DNA of 64,000 nucleotides from Verrucomicrobiota bacterium (GCA_013287435.1 JABDDU010000005.1:1-64000); one strand, 5' to 3'; shown: positions 1-9,392, numbered from the stretch's first letter. A program made the numbers and translations. Notes: a model not told the origin generated them from the letters alone.

Positions 1-297
1 AAAGCTGTTATTGTCATTGATGAATGTTTAAAACGCGTTCTGGATGCATTAAAAAAGATAAATGGTGAGGCACTGATTACAGCAGATCATGGTAATATTG
101 AGCTTATGTATGATGAAAAAACAGGGCAACCGCACACCGCGCATACCACAAATTTAGTACCCTTGATTTATGTCGGGCGCCCTGTAAAAATCACGGCAAA
201 AACAGGTGCATTAGATGATGTCGCACCGACGATGTTGTATTTAATGGGCTTGAAAAAGCCAATTGAAATGACGGGAAATGTGTTGTTTGAAGTGTGA
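1..297 (+). CDS. gpmI: 2,3-bisphosphoglycerate-independent phosphoglycerate mutase, C-terminal part
   Basis: Cut by the left window edge; the reading frame is open from base 1. It interconverts 3- and 2-phosphoglycerate in glycolysis and gluconeogenesis. The visible ~98 residues carry the family's C-terminal metal-site segment [16 protein letters not shown] (the DHGN motif) and the conserved [18 protein letters not shown] stretch. The last codons read GTG TGA, and the stop lies in a GTGAGTGTGGGTGTGAG repeat. gpmI followed by envC and ctpA on the same strand is a common gammaproteobacterial order. Confidence 0.93.
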   Translation, partial: KAVIVIDECLKRVLDALKKINGEALITADHGNIELMYDEKTGQPHTAHTTNLVPLIYVGRPVKITAKTGALDDVAPTMLYLMGLKKPIEMTGNVLFEV

Positions 298-405
298 GTG
301 TGGGTGTGAGAAAAAATTTCAGGGCAATAGTATGAATTGGAAGCGCATCAACAAGACTGTACTCACTCTCACACTCACACTCACACCCCTATTCACACTC
401 ACACT
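292..405. repeat. TGTGAG/CTCACA hexamer repeats around the gpmI-envC junction
   Basis: Two tracts. The first (about 292-310, GTGTGAGTGTGGGTGTGAG) contains the gpmI stop codon. The second (about 361-405, CACTCTCACACTCACACTC and similar) lies inside envC and encodes the Thr-Leu alternation of its signal peptide. The same motif recurs at many other gene junctions in this window. Confidence 0.85.
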
Positions 406-1495
406 TTCCGCTCACGCCGCCACCCAAACATCCCAACTCAACACCATCGACAAAAATATCGCGTCGATTAAAACTGAATTACAACAAGCAACGATTAAAA
501 AATCACAATTACAAAATGCACTGGCCAAAACAGAAACCGATGAAAGTCACATTCATCAACAACTCAAAAAAACACAACATCATCTCTCAAAACAACAGAA
601 AAAATTACAGCAATTAGAACAACAAACCATACCGCTTGCAGATGAAAACAATTTAAATCGCACGCTGCTCAAACAACAAATTCGAGCTGCTTATTTATTT
701 AATCAAGCACCCTATTTAAAACTATTATTAGCCCCAAATGATGTGATGCAAACTCAACGTATGTTAATGTATTTTCATTACATCACAAAAGCGCAAATGA
801 AAACGATGACGCAATTACAGCAATCACTGACCGCTTGTAAACAAAATCAAAAAGCCATTCAAAAACAATATGCAACATTATTATTACTAAAACAAAAACA
901 ATTAGACAATCAACAAGCATTTAAAAAATCACAAGTACAACGAAAAGAGTTAATTGAAGCCATTAATCAACATATTCAAACCAAACATCAGAAATTATGG
1001 TCGTTGATGCATGACAAACAACGATTGGAAAAAACGATAGAACAACTAAACGCACAAACCAAGAAAATTGTTTTTACTCACCTTCCGCACGTACCGAATC
1101 TTCCTTTTGGACGCTTACAAGGGAAATTAACGTGGCCAGCCGAAGGGCATATTCGCGACGCATTCGGTACCCAAATATATCAAAGCGAGCTAAAATGGGA
1201 TGGTACGCTGATTGCAGCTCCTTTAGGTGAACCGATTCACTCCGTTGCCGCAGGCCGCGTGATCTTTTCAAAGTGGATGGCGGGTTACGGACTGCTGTTG
1301 ATTATCAATCAAGGAAATGGCTATATGACTTTGTATGGACGCGCAGAAACACTCACAAAAACAGTAGGGGATTATGTCAGCGCCAATGAAGTGATTGGTA
1401 CTGTCGGAAAATCCGGTGGTTTTGCGCATTCAGCGTTATACTTTTCGATTCGTCATGATGGAACGCCGGTGAATCCAGGAATGTGGTGTAGGTAA
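332..1495 (+). CDS. envC: EnvC-like murein hydrolase activator (degenerate M23 domain)
   Basis: Periplasmic coiled-coil protein that in gammaproteobacteria activates the amidases AmiA/AmiB at the division septum. The ATG at 332 is chosen because it opens a signal peptide (MNWKRINKTVL..., then LTLTLT, cleavage near AHA-ATQ); an upstream in-frame start at 278 would overlap gpmI. Residues ~30-250 are a Gln/Lys-rich coiled coil; the last ~120 form a LytM/M23 domain ending ALYFSIRHDGTPVNPGMW. The usual zinc ligands are missing: SELKWDGTLIAAP stands where active enzymes have an HxxxD motif, as in E. coli EnvC, so it should be a non-catalytic activator. About 387 residues, close to E. coli EnvC (419). 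The hydrophobic core of the signal peptide is encoded by the CTCACA repeat. Confidence 0.9.
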   Translation: MNWKRINKTVLTLTLTLTPLFTLTLSAHAATQTSQLNTIDKNIASIKTELQQATIKKSQLQNALAKTETDESHIHQQLKKTQHHLSKQQKKLQQLEQQTIPLADENNLNRTLLKQQIRAAYLFNQAPYLKLLLAPNDVMQTQRMLMYFHYITKAQMKTMTQLQQSLTACKQNQKAIQKQYATLLLLKQKQLDNQQAFKKSQVQRKELIEAINQHIQTKHQKLWSLMHDKQRLEKTIEQLNAQTKKIVFTHLPHVPNLPFGRLQGKLTWPAEGHIRDAFGTQIYQSELKWDGTLIAAPLGEPIHSVAAGRVIFSKWMAGYGLLLIINQGNGYMTLYGRAETLTKTVGDYVSANEVIGTVGKSGGFAHSALYFSIRHDGTPVNPGMWCR

Positions 1496-1505
1496 GGAGT
1501 CAACA

Positions 1506-2864
1506 ATGAAATCCTATTTAAAAATTACATTAGCAGTCATTCTCGCTGCTTTTTTAGGCTATGCCTGCTTTGCTTTTTCAACAACCATTCTCGATACCCC
1601 CCCAAAAAACATCGACACCGCTACTGACAATCCAGTTTCAGAAAAAGAAGTGGAACGTCTTGCCAAAGTCTTAGACGCCATTCAACAAAATTATATTACT
1701 GTCGTGTCCGACAAAACATTAATCGATAACGCATTAAGTGGCATGGTCACTCGGCTTGATCCGCACTCTGCTTTTTTAGACAAACAAGAATTAGCAGAAT
1801 TAGAAACGACGGTGTCTGGAGAATTTGTTGGCATTGGCGTTGAATTAACGACTGAACGCGGCATGTTGCGCGTGATCAGTCCCATTGAAGGCACGCCCGC
1901 TGCAAAAGCAGGCTTAAAGCCAGGTGATTTGATTATTAAGGTCGATGATAAATTAATTCAAGATATGACGGTCAACGAAGCAATTCGTCAAATTAAAGGA
2001 AAACCAGACACGACGGTCACGTTAACCGTTATTCGAAAAGATGAACAAAAACCACTTGTTTTCACCATTCTACGTCAAGTCGTAAAAATAAAAGCAGTAC
2101 AACCCAAATTATTAGCGCCAGGATATGGTTATATTCGTTTAACGTCTTTTCAAAGTCCTGTTGAAAAACAAATACGTCTTGCGGTTTCGCAACTTCAAAA
2201 AGAATCGGGCGGAGAACTGAAAGGCTTAATTTTAGATTTGCGTAATAATCCCGGTGGTTTGCTGGATGTGAGCGCTGATGTCGTCGATTTATTTTTAGAT
2301 AAAAACGAGACAGCGAAATATCACGATTTAATTGTTTACACGAAAGGCCGTATTCCCAATGCCGATGTTTCTTTTGCCGCACATGATAACGATATTATTC
2401 CGCATGTGCCGATGATTGTATTAATCAATGGTGGTTCTGCTTCTGCGTCAGAAATTGTAGCTGGCGCATTGCAAGATTATAAACGCGCACTCATTATGGG
2501 CACACGAAGTTTTGGTAAAGGTTCTGTCCAAACCATTATTCCCATTGATTCAGACAGCGCATTAAAATTAACAACGGCGTTGTACTACACCCCAGCCGGT
2601 CGCGAAATTCAAGCGCGTGGCATTGAACCCGATGTCGTCGTACCTGAATTAACCGTGGATGAAAAACAAATGACTGGTTTATTAGATATTGATGAAGACA
2701 ATTATGATCATCATATCGAAAATGATACGCATGATGGTTACGAGAAAAAAGCGCATGACACAGCGCATCAAGAACAACAAAAAGCCGCTTTAAAATTGGC
2801 AAAAGAAGATTATCAATTGTATGAAGCGTTTATGATGTTGAAGGGGATGCATGCGTTGAGGTAG
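1506..2864 (+). CDS. ctpA: C-terminal processing peptidase, S41 family
   Basis: Periplasmic serine protease with an N-terminal membrane/signal segment (residues ~5-25), a PDZ domain (~95-175, GIGVELTTERGMLRVISP) and the S41 catalytic domain. The nucleophile is in NGGSASASEIVAGAL (around residue 313) and the general-base Lys in GTRSFGKGSVQT (around 338). Family members trim C-termini of envelope proteins and turn over murein hydrolases. A good ribosome site (AAGGAG) precedes the ATG, 10 bp after envC, so the two are probably co-transcribed. The acidic, His-rich tail after residue ~390 is variable in the family. Confidence 0.93.
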   Translation: MKSYLKITLAVILAAFLGYACFAFSTTILDTPPKNIDTATDNPVSEKEVERLAKVLDAIQQNYITVVSDKTLIDNALSGMVTRLDPHSAFLDKQELAELETTVSGEFVGIGVELTTERGMLRVISPIEGTPAAKAGLKPGDLIIKVDDKLIQDMTVNEAIRQIKGKPDTTVTLTVIRKDEQKPLVFTILRQVVKIKAVQPKLLAPGYGYIRLTSFQSPVEKQIRLAVSQLQKESGGELKGLILDLRNNPGGLLDVSADVVDLFLDKNETAKYHDLIVYTKGRIPNADVSFAAHDNDIIPHVPMIVLINGGSASASEIVAGALQDYKRALIMGTRSFGKGSVQTIIPIDSDSALKLTTALYYTPAGREIQARGIEPDVVVPELTVDEKQMTGLLDIDEDNYDHHIENDTHDGYEKKAHDTAHQEQQKAALKLAKEDYQLYEAFMMLKGMHALR

Positions 2865-2869
2865 CTGCA

Positions 2870-4078
2870 TCACTGATCATATTTACACAAAATAATTTGA
2901 TCGCTATTTTGATAATTGAGTACACGCCATTCTCTCGTGTCATTTTCCAAAAGTGCCTCGCCCGTGTAAATAACATAGCCGTATGGCACTCGGTCTGGAG
3001 CAATATTTTTAAAATATGATAATCCTTTTGTAAATTCAGTTTTAAAAGTTTGACCATATTTAATTTCGATCGGAATTAAATCACGACCGTATTGCCAAAT
3101 TAAATCAACTTCATATTGCGAGCGATCGCGATAAAAATAAAGATTGGGTTCTTTTCCTAAATTTAATAACTGTTTATAAATATCTAAAATTACGAGGTTT
3201 TCGAACAAATTTCCTTTAAATGGATCGCGATTAATTTGAGAAATATTTTCAATGCCTAATAAATAACACGCTAATCCAACGTCAGTAAAATAAAGTTTAG
3301 ACGATTTAATAATGCGTTTTCCAAAATTTTCATAATAGGGTTGCAGACGAAAAACAATATAGGACGCTTCTAATACAGACAGCCATGACTGCACGGTATG
3401 ATACGAAATCCCTAACTCATTAGCGATATTACTCGCAATAAATTCCGACCCAATGCGTGTCGCACACAATTTTATGAAACGTTGAAATTGCATTAAATCC
3501 GCAACATTAATGATTTTTCGCATATCACGTTCAATGTAAGTTTTCAGATAATTTTTATAGACTACCGTCGGTGAGAGCTGATCCCGAAAAATTCGTGGCA
3601 ACCCACCATGATAAATAAGATCATCTGTTGATAATGAAATATCGGCGTGAATTAATTCTTGTGTGCTCATTGGAAATAATTCAAGCAGTCCAACGCGACC
3701 TGCGAGCGACTGCGTAACAGATTCCATTAATGCAAGATTGTAACTCCCTGTAATAATAAATTGGCCTTTGATTTGCTTTTCATCCGTCAGCACCTGCAAA
3801 TAGGAAAGCAAATCAGGAAAATGCTGCACTTCATCAAAAATCGCACCACGATCACCCACGGACGACAAAATACCTTTGGGGTCTGCCATAATTTCAGCTC
3901 GTTGATCAGGATCCTCTAAATTAAAATATTTTTTATCTTGAAAACAGTGTCGTATTAAAGTGGTTTTTCCAGATTGTCTAGGGCCAGTAATACAAATGAT
4001 CGGAAAACTCTGAGCCAGATTTTGCAATTCTGAAGTTATTTTTCTCAGAAAATCTACTTTTTTATTCATAATATTCAA
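2870..4078 (-). CDS. AAA family ATPase with DUF4143 domain
   Basis: Walker A is GPRQSGKTT near residue 35; a Walker B-like AIFDEVQHF follows, then the sensor-like IITGSYN motif. The C-terminal half (DVGLACYLLG... YEVDLIW... PIEIKYG) is the DUF4143 domain, which resembles PD-(D/E)XK nucleases (D, E and K of VDLIW/PIEIKYG visible). These are widespread accessory ATPases of unknown function, often horizontally acquired. It converges on ctpA with a 5-bp gap. A perfect 12-bp inverted repeat lies just upstream of the start. A second family member is at 31664-32896 and a probable fragment near 23.3 kb. Confidence 0.85.
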   Translation of the reverse strand: MNIMNKKVDFLRKITSELQNLAQSFPIICITGPRQSGKTTLIRHCFQDKKYFNLEDPDQRAEIMADPKGILSSVGDRGAIFDEVQHFPDLLSYLQVLTDEKQIKGQFIITGSYNLALMESVTQSLAGRVGLLELFPMSTQELIHADISLSTDDLIYHGGLPRIFRDQLSPTVVYKNYLKTYIERDMRKIINVADLMQFQRFIKLCATRIGSEFIASNIANELGISYHTVQSWLSVLEASYIVFRLQPYYENFGKRIIKSSKLYFTDVGLACYLLGIENISQINRDPFKGNLFENLVILDIYKQLLNLGKEPNLYFYRDRSQYEVDLIWQYGRDLIPIEIKYGQTFKTEFTKGLSYFKNIAPDRVPYGYVIYTGEALLENDTREWRVLNYQNSDQIILCKYDQ

Positions 4079-4093
4079 TAGATTATGTAATTA

Positions 4094-4128
4094 ATGACTA
4101 AATAGAAGTTTGATTGCTATTTAGTCAT
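4094..4128. promoter_or_regulatory. Perfect 12-bp inverted repeat upstream of the DUF4143 ATPase
   Basis: ATGACTAAATAG (4094-4105) and its exact complement CTATTTAGTCAT (4117-4128) are separated by 11 bp. The repeat ends 16 bp upstream of the ATPase start on the minus strand, a position fitting an operator or a 5' UTR hairpin. The rest of 4129-4219 shows nothing else recognisable. Confidence 0.5.
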
Positions 4129-4219
4129 ATTTTAATATTGATTGATATTATGAGCAAGATATTTTTGAGTTACTTTTGAGTATTTTTAAGTAATATCAGG
4201 TAAAACACGAGCACTATCG

Positions 4220-5098
4220 TCATCTAGGATTATGAGACGTTGATGATGCTATGTACTCAGCCAACGGAATAACAAGATGCCAAATAGTTTGATAAGCGAC
4301 CAGCGACAACGGAGCATGGAAAAATCCACGACAACCTTTTGTTTGAAATACGTGCCGAGCTGCATCCTTAAATTTTTTATGGGGAAATTGTGATTTATTG
4401 GTTTCATGTAGTCTTAAATGTGCAGTGATCATTTCAATGGGGGATGTCAGTAGTGTGGCAAAGCTAAAAGCAATGGTGGTTGCAAAGAATTGCAGGAAGA
4501 CTCCGCTTCGATCATTCTCACTGTATTTATCGAGAATTTGTCCCAGCAACGAAGATCCTATGGAATCGGTCAATGCAAATGTTGCTCCCCAACCCAACGA
4601 ACCACGGTAAAAACTACGCAAACCTTCAGTCTGCCAAATTGTTTTACATTTTCCAAATATCGATTTTTGATTGAAAGCATGAGCAGCGTTGGTGCTTGCA
4701 GCTTGTTGCCAAGTAGAAATGCGCATGGAGGGTGCCCAAACTATAGTGCCGAATGCAACACCAATCGGACCTTGCATAAAATAACCCACCTGATTTTTAC
4801 CAAACAAAGAGAGCGACACATCTCTACCCCATAAATAAAGACGTGTGCCAATAGGAGATGAAATCGCTTGCGCGCTAAATCCTGCATATAATTGTTTCTT
4901 TCGAAACAGTGTGTAAGCAAGCTTGTGTGTTGGCTCTGAAGGAACGGATTGTTTCTGTATCCACAGGGTATACCAAGGGTAAGAGCATAAATCCGCAGCG
5001 AATCCACCGAAAGATTGTAGTGTGGCTTGAAGCATATATTTCCGAATAATTTCCGGGGAATAATTATCAGTGGTCACCTGGTTGTCATTTTGGCTCAT
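4220..5098 (-). CDS. Mitochondrial carrier family (SLC25-like) protein
   Basis: 292 residues, the length of eukaryotic mitochondrial carriers. Three tandem modules of roughly 80-100 residues can be traced, each with the proline that starts the odd helix signature: P41 (PWYTLWIQK), P123 (PSMRISTWQQ) and P220 (PIEMITAHLR). Only the third keeps the acidic residue of the canonical PxD/ExxK/R motif. Even-helix signatures look typical: EGLRSFYRGSLGWG and KGCRGFFHAP. Such carriers are eukaryotic; known bacterial examples are effectors of intracellular bacteria, such as Legionella LncP, delivered to host mitochondria. No clear ribosome site precedes the ATG, 18 bp after thyA. Substrate unknown; the degenerate salt-bridge motifs leave transport activity uncertain. 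Confidence 0.72.
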   Translation of the reverse strand: MSQNDNQVTTDNYSPEIIRKYMLQATLQSFGGFAADLCSYPWYTLWIQKQSVPSEPTHKLAYTLFRKKQLYAGFSAQAISSPIGTRLYLWGRDVSLSLFGKNQVGYFMQGPIGVAFGTIVWAPSMRISTWQQAASTNAAHAFNQKSIFGKCKTIWQTEGLRSFYRGSLGWGATFALTDSIGSSLLGQILDKYSENDRSGVFLQFFATTIAFSFATLLTSPIEMITAHLRLHETNKSQFPHKKFKDAARHVFQTKGCRGFFHAPLSLVAYQTIWHLVIPLAEYIASSTSHNPR

Positions 5099-5116
5099 AA
5101 CGATTTACAAGTTAAA

Positions 5117-5911
5117 TTACACCGCAATCGGCGCTTTGATGGAAGGTGCTGCACAATAATTTAAAAATTCAAAATCATCGAATTGATAGTCAAACAGTGA
5201 AGCGGGTTTTCGTTTGATGAGTAATGTCGGTAATTGCGTCGGTGTGCGTGCCAATTGAATGGTCGCTTGTTCTTGATGATTTAAATATAAATGGCAATCC
5301 CCGCCCGACCAAATAAATTCGCCGACGGCCAAATCACATTGCTGTGCGATCATATGTGTTAATAATGCATACGATGCGATATTAAATGGAACACCTAAAA
5401 AAATATCGGCTGATCGCTGAATTAATTTACACGATAATTTATTGTTAGAAACAAAAAATTGAACCATGCAATGACACGGCGGCAATGCCATATCATTCAC
5501 GTCGCCCACATTCCAAGCAGAAATAATTAAACGGCGCGACGTTGGATCTTGTTTAATACGCGCAATTAAATCACTCATTTGATCGATGGTTTTGCCATTT
5601 TTAGTTTCCCATCGACGCCATTGTTTTCCATAAACGGGACCCAAATCACCGTTCTCATCTGCCCATTCGTTCCAAATCGATACACCGTGCTCATTTAAAT
5701 ATTGAATATTGGTATCGCCGTTTAAGAACCATAACAGCTCATACACAATACTTTTTAAATGTAATTTTTTCGTGGTTAGTAATGGAAAACCCAGTGATAA
5801 ATCAAAACGCATGTCGTGGCTAAAAATGCGCTTTACACCGACACCAGTGCGATCGGGTGTGATCACACCGTGTTGATTAACGTGTTGTAATAAATCGAGA
5901 TATTGTTGCAT
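5117..5911 (-). CDS. thyA: Thymidylate synthase
   Basis: Converts dUMP to dTMP using methylene-tetrahydrofolate. 264 residues, identical in length to E. coli ThyA. The catalytic Cys is in [11 protein letters not shown], preceded by the phosphate-binding [10 protein letters not shown]; other family blocks are visible ([36 protein letters not shown], and the C-terminal KAPIAV). It follows lgt and a small membrane protein on the same strand; lgt-thyA adjacency is common in gammaproteobacteria. Confidence 0.97.
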   Translation of the reverse strand: MQQYLDLLQHVNQHGVITPDRTGVGVKRIFSHDMRFDLSLGFPLLTTKKLHLKSIVYELLWFLNGDTNIQYLNEHGVSIWNEWADENGDLGPVYGKQWRRWETKNGKTIDQMSDLIARIKQDPTSRRLIISAWNVGDVNDMALPPCHCMVQFFVSNNKLSCKLIQRSADIFLGVPFNIASYALLTHMIAQQCDLAVGEFIWSGGDCHLYLNHQEQATIQLARTPTQLPTLLIKRKPASLFDYQFDDFEFLNYCAAPSIKAPIAV

Positions 5912-5920
5912 TAATTATTT

Positions 5921-6400
5921 TTACCACCTGCTTTCATGCACTTTAGGCGCTGCCGCTGCCGGCGTTCCATTTTGCGCTACCTGAGGATGAGTGGTATTGC
6001 CTGGCTGTGTACCTGGTGCGACTGGTTGCCCATTTTGTGCTGTTTGCGGCCCTGAAAAACAAGCAACATGATTAGTGACATGACCTGTTTGCGATAAAAC
6101 AGAAGCCAATAACACCGCCCAACAAACCCAAATCACCGTCATCGTGTGTGGAAAATGTTGTTGTTTAATAAAAAAGTGTGCAATCGCAATTAAGATCCCA
6201 ACCACTGCGGGAATTAATAACAATGCAATGACAGATTGTACAACCTCACCAACAGCATCAACCGAAAATATAACACCCAATCCATTAGCAATTTGCGCGT
6301 GCACGTACATAAAAAATCGCAACACATGCATCAGCTGATTTTGAAAAAAAATCGCCGCAATTGATAAACCCACCAGCATTAAAATATGTTTTAACATCAT
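5921..6400 (-). CDS. Small membrane protein of unknown function
   Basis: 159 residues starting at the ATG that overlaps the lgt stop (ATGA), a typical translational coupling. Three hydrophobic stretches are visible: ~4-20, ~55-78 and ~88-106. The C-terminal third is hydrophilic and Pro/Gln/Asn/Ala-rich, with the repeated phrase AQNG ([26 protein letters not shown]), so it is probably disordered. I do not recognise a family. Its place between lgt and thyA suggests only co-expression. Confidence 0.65.
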   Translation of the reverse strand: MMLKHILMLVGLSIAAIFFQNQLMHVLRFFMYVHAQIANGLGVIFSVDAVGEVVQSVIALLLIPAVVGILIAIAHFFIKQQHFPHTMTVIWVCWAVLLASVLSQTGHVTNHVACFSGPQTAQNGQPVAPGTQPGNTTHPQVAQNGTPAAAAPKVHESRW

Positions 6401-7182
6401 GTTTTCTTCCTTGTGTATATACAATAAAGCGCAATTATACCAGCGATAATCATGGGAAACGATAGAATTTGACCCATCGTTACCCAATTCCACAACAAAT
6501 AACCGTATTGCGGATCCGGTTGTCTGAAACACTCACAGAAAAACCGAAAACATCCATATCCTAATAAAAAAAGTGCTGACACTGCAAATCGAGGACGCGG
6601 TTTTCGTGAAAAAAACCATAAAATAATAAATAACGCGACACCTTCTAATAAAAATTCGTAAATTTCGGAAGGGTGGCGCGGCAATGGGCCAGCATTGGGA
6701 TAAATCATTCCCCACGGCACCGTTGTCACCCTACCCCATAATTCGCCATTAATAAAATTTCCCGCTCTGCCTGCTGCTAATCCAATCGGCACCATCGGTG
6801 CAATAAAATCGGTTAATTCCCAGACGGATTTTTTTAAATGCTTACTATAAAAATAAAATGCAATGCACACACCAATCATGCCGCCGTGAAATGACATACC
6901 ACCATCCCACACTTTAAATAAATTCAGTGGATTGTGAATCAAGCCTGGCAAATCATAAAACAACATGTAACCAATGCGTCCCCCAAGCACAACGCCGAGT
7001 GCGCCATAAAAAATTAAATCTGTGACTTGTTCCGTAGTCATAATATTGGTTTTTTTTGCGCGGTAACAACCCAGCAACCATGCGCCAACAAAACCAACCA
7101 AATACATTAATCCATACCAATGCACTTTAATCGGACCGATTGAAAAGGCAATAGGATTGATGTTGGATGGATAATAGAACAT
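6397..7182 (-). CDS. lgt: Prolipoprotein diacylglyceryl transferase
   Basis: Inner-membrane enzyme that transfers diacylglycerol from phosphatidylglycerol to the lipobox Cys of prolipoproteins. The signature [16 protein letters not shown] and the HGGMIGV loop are present, with about seven membrane segments. The ATG at 7182 ([17 protein letters not shown]) is chosen because the conserved N-terminus begins there; an in-frame start further upstream would overlap the preceding transporter gene. About 261 residues. Confidence 0.95.
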   Translation of the reverse strand: MFYYPSNINPIAFSIGPIKVHWYGLMYLVGFVGAWLLGCYRAKKTNIMTTEQVTDLIFYGALGVVLGGRIGYMLFYDLPGLIHNPLNLFKVWDGGMSFHGGMIGVCIAFYFYSKHLKKSVWELTDFIAPMVPIGLAAGRAGNFINGELWGRVTTVPWGMIYPNAGPLPRHPSEIYEFLLEGVALFIILWFFSRKPRPRFAVSALFLLGYGCFRFFCECFRQPDPQYGYLLWNWVTMGQILSFPMIIAGIIALYCIYTRKKT

Positions 7183-7195
7183 GGATTGGATCACC

Positions 7196-8002
7196 TCATA
7201 CCGACCACAACATATGCACTGAAACCGCAAATAAAAAAAGTGCAAAACATATTTTTAATTTCTCAGACGAAATGCGATGCGATAATTGTGCACCTAAGGG
7301 TGCCATTAAAACACCGCCGATGGCAAGACCTATAAATGCGGGTAAATAAATATAACCGACACTCCATCGTGGCAATCCTGTTGTGTGTAATCCCGTAAAC
7401 ATAAAAGTGGCGGTGCCAAGCACTGATACCGTCATTGCGATTGCAACAGACACCACAACGGCGATATGAATATCAACACCGCGATGCGTTAAAAAGGGGA
7501 CGGAAAACGAACTGCCGCCCAAACCTAACATACCCGATTGTAATCCCACAAAACCACCGGCTGCTAACATGCCAGCACTTCCTGGTAATTTTCTATTATT
7601 TTGTTTTTTTCGTCCTATTAACAAGCCAATCGCCATGACCAATACAAATAATCCAAAAATAATTTGCAATGCGCGCGAGTGAATAAAATGCGCCAAAATA
7701 CCGCCGCCAATCACACCCACAATAATCGTCGGTGCCATCTGTTTATAAATAGGTAAAAAAGAATAGCCATGATTTTTAATGTGTGATTTCAATGATCGAA
7801 TCGCAACCGGTATCATGACTGCCAGTGATGTACCCACCGCGATATGCATGGCAATCGCAGCGCGAATAGGTTCCCACTGAAATGCCAATAACAATCCCGG
7901 CACGGTAATTAATCCACCGCCAGCGCCCAATAATCCTGACAATAATCCTGCACAAACACCTAACGCTAAATAAATCAGGAGCGCTAGTAATACATTTTCC
8001 AT
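7196..8002 (-). CDS. TSUP (TauE/SafE) family membrane transporter
   Basis: 268 residues, about eight hydrophobic segments with the family's Gly-rich N-terminal block ([20 protein letters not shown]) and its internal echo ([19 protein letters not shown]), reflecting two inverted halves. The family is linked to export or uptake of sulfite, sulfoacetate and related organosulfur anions, but substrates cannot be assigned from sequence. It lies 13 bp before lgt and 14 bp after kdsB on the same strand. Confidence 0.88.
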   Translation of the reverse strand: MENVLLALLIYLALGVCAGLLSGLLGAGGGLITVPGLLLAFQWEPIRAAIAMHIAVGTSLAVMIPVAIRSLKSHIKNHGYSFLPIYKQMAPTIIVGVIGGGILAHFIHSRALQIIFGLFVLVMAIGLLIGRKKQNNRKLPGSAGMLAAGGFVGLQSGMLGLGGSSFSVPFLTHRGVDIHIAVVVSVAIAMTVSVLGTATFMFTGLHTTGLPRWSVGYIYLPAFIGLAIGGVLMAPLGAQLSHRISSEKLKICFALFLFAVSVHMLWSV

Positions 8003-8016
8003 ACATAATATCCGTA

Positions 8017-8784
8017 TTAAATTGATGAATTACGGACACGATCCAAATCCGCTTGCGTATCAACCCCTGCCGGCACAACAAGATCAGTCATGCCAACATG
8101 CATTTTAAATCCATTCCATAAGATACGTAATTGTTCGAGCGATTCTAATTTTTCTATCGCGCAAGATGGCCAGTTCGCATACGTATCGAGAAATCCAGCG
8201 CGATAAGCATATAAACCAATATGACGAAAATAAATATCACTTAATTTTAATTGATCGATTTCATCTGGTTTTACCGATCCAAAACGATCACGTTCCCACG
8301 GAATCGGCGCGCGTGAAAAATAAATCGCGTAATTTCTGTGATTTAAAATAACCTTCACCACATTCGGATTAAACAAATCTTTTGGCGCTGTTAATTGAGT
8401 CGCCAACGTTGCCGCCTTAACGTGATTATGTTCTGATAAATTGCCAGCAAGCTGCGACAGTAATTTCGATGGCATAAACGGTTCATCAGCTTGTAAACCC
8501 ACAATAATCTCATCTTCTTCAAAACCCAAGGTCGCCACTGCTTCTGATATTCGTTCCGTTCCTGATTGATGCGTGCCGGCCGTCATGCACACGCGAGCGC
8601 CAAAATCTTCGGCAATATGCGCTATTTTATCGTCATCTGTTGCAATGGTAACGCTTGACGCGCCTGATTCCATCGCACGTTCATAAACATGCTGAATCAT
8701 GGGTTTTCCAGCGATCGTTAATAATACTTTTTCAGGTAAACGCGTCGAATTTAATCGCGCGGGAATAATAACGTGAAAGTCCAT
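8017..8784 (-). CDS. kdsB: 3-deoxy-manno-octulosonate cytidylyltransferase (CMP-KDO synthetase)
   Basis: Cytoplasmic enzyme activating KDO with CTP for lipopolysaccharide inner core synthesis. The nucleotide-binding N-terminus IPARLNSTRLPEKVL and GKPMIQHVYERA are diagnostic; QADEPFMP, YFSRAPIPWERD and HIGLYAYR are further family blocks. 255 residues, near E. coli KdsB (248). It starts 2 bp after the small Trm112-like gene and is probably co-transcribed with it. Confidence 0.96.
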   Translation of the reverse strand: MDFHVIIPARLNSTRLPEKVLLTIAGKPMIQHVYERAMESGASSVTIATDDDKIAHIAEDFGARVCMTAGTHQSGTERISEAVATLGFEEDEIIVGLQADEPFMPSKLLSQLAGNLSEHNHVKAATLATQLTAPKDLFNPNVVKVILNHRNYAIYFSRAPIPWERDRFGSVKPDEIDQLKLSDIYFRHIGLYAYRAGFLDTYANWPSCAIEKLESLEQLRILWNGFKMHVGMTDLVVPAGVDTQADLDRVRNSSI

Positions 8785-8786
8785 AC

Positions 8787-8966
8787 CTATTTTTTCTCCT
8801 CAAATGAAATATCGCGCGCTTCAGTGGATAACATCACAGGCACCTGATTGCGAATGGGATACGCTAATTTATCAAAACGACAAATTAATTCTTGGCTGGT
8901 GTGATCGTACAGCAATTTTCCCTTGCATAAAGGGCAGACTAAGATGTCGAGTAGAGAGTGGTCCAT
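8787..8966 (-). CDS. ycaR: Trm112-like zinc-ribbon protein (YcaR family)
   Basis: A 59-residue protein I translated by hand: it starts MDHSLLDILVCPLCKGKL, has the CPLCK knuckle and a later single Cys (ELICRFDKLAYPI), and the conserved PIRNQVPVML segment of the Trm112/YcaR family. In E. coli and relatives this small gene sits between lpxK and kdsB, and here it directly precedes kdsB. The family's bacterial role is not settled; the eukaryotic homologue activates methyltransferases. Confidence 0.9.
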   Translation of the reverse strand: MDHSLLDILVCPLCKGKLLYDHTSQELICRFDKLAYPIRNQVPVMLSTEARDISFEEKK

Positions 8967-9066
8967 AGTGAGTTATCAGTTGTCAGTTATCGGTAAATTC
9001 CGTCGCAAAGGTAGCATCAAAAAATAATCGGGGCAATGGGTTTGTGGATGTGCGATCATGCACCGC

Positions 9067-9156
9067 TTACAAAATCTTCAAACTCTGTTCAATCTGTCGC
9101 ATAATTATATCGCTCAATTGATTGACAAAATTAGGCTGATGCTTCGTTTCATGATC
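9067..9156 (-). pseudogene. Possible hipA 3' relic
   Basis: Overlapping the end of the HipB-like gene in another frame, about 29 codons read DHETKHQPNFVNQLSDIIMR and onward to a TAA at 9067-9069. The place (directly downstream of a hipB-like gene) and the helical character suggest the C-terminal scrap of a deleted hipA toxin. It is too short to be sure; chance coding is possible. The rest of 8967-9066 has only a TCAGTTATC-type repeat and nothing recognisable. Confidence 0.25.
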
Positions 9157-9385
9157 GATTGCTCTTCGCTTTTATGAGTGTGGGCAATATCGCTTGAAAT
9201 TTAATGCCTAACATAGTGGCAACCAACAAGGTTTTTTCGAGCTGACAACTGGGTTTGCCTTTTTCGAGTTCACGAATAAATCGTTGTCCAACGCCTGATG
9301 CTGCCGCCAGTTCTACTTGTGTGATTTTTTGTTTTTTGCGAGTTGTTTGAATTAAATTGCCAAAGTCTTTTGCTGTGCGAATCAT
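9149..9385 (-). CDS. HipB-like XRE-family transcriptional regulator, apparently orphan
   Basis: 78 residues with a helix-turn-helix of the Cro/CI type: KITQVELAAASGVGQRFIRELEKGK. The N-terminus MIRTAKDFGNLIQTTRKK is typical of HipB/Y4mF antitoxins. I choose the ATG at 9385 because AGGA lies 8 bases before it; the in-frame ATG at 9394 would have that AGGA only one base away. HipB proteins normally precede a hipA kinase toxin and repress the pair, but here no intact hipA follows. Two palindrome-like sites just upstream fit autoregulation. Confidence 0.82.
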   Translation of the reverse strand: MIRTAKDFGNLIQTTRKKQKITQVELAAASGVGQRFIRELEKGKPSCQLEKTLLVATMLGIKFQAILPTLIKAKSNRS

Positions 9386-9392
9386 AAAATTC

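Noticed and set aside
1100-1495. EnvC as an active M23 endopeptidase
   Set aside because: The zinc-binding His/Asp motifs are replaced, as in EnvC activators.
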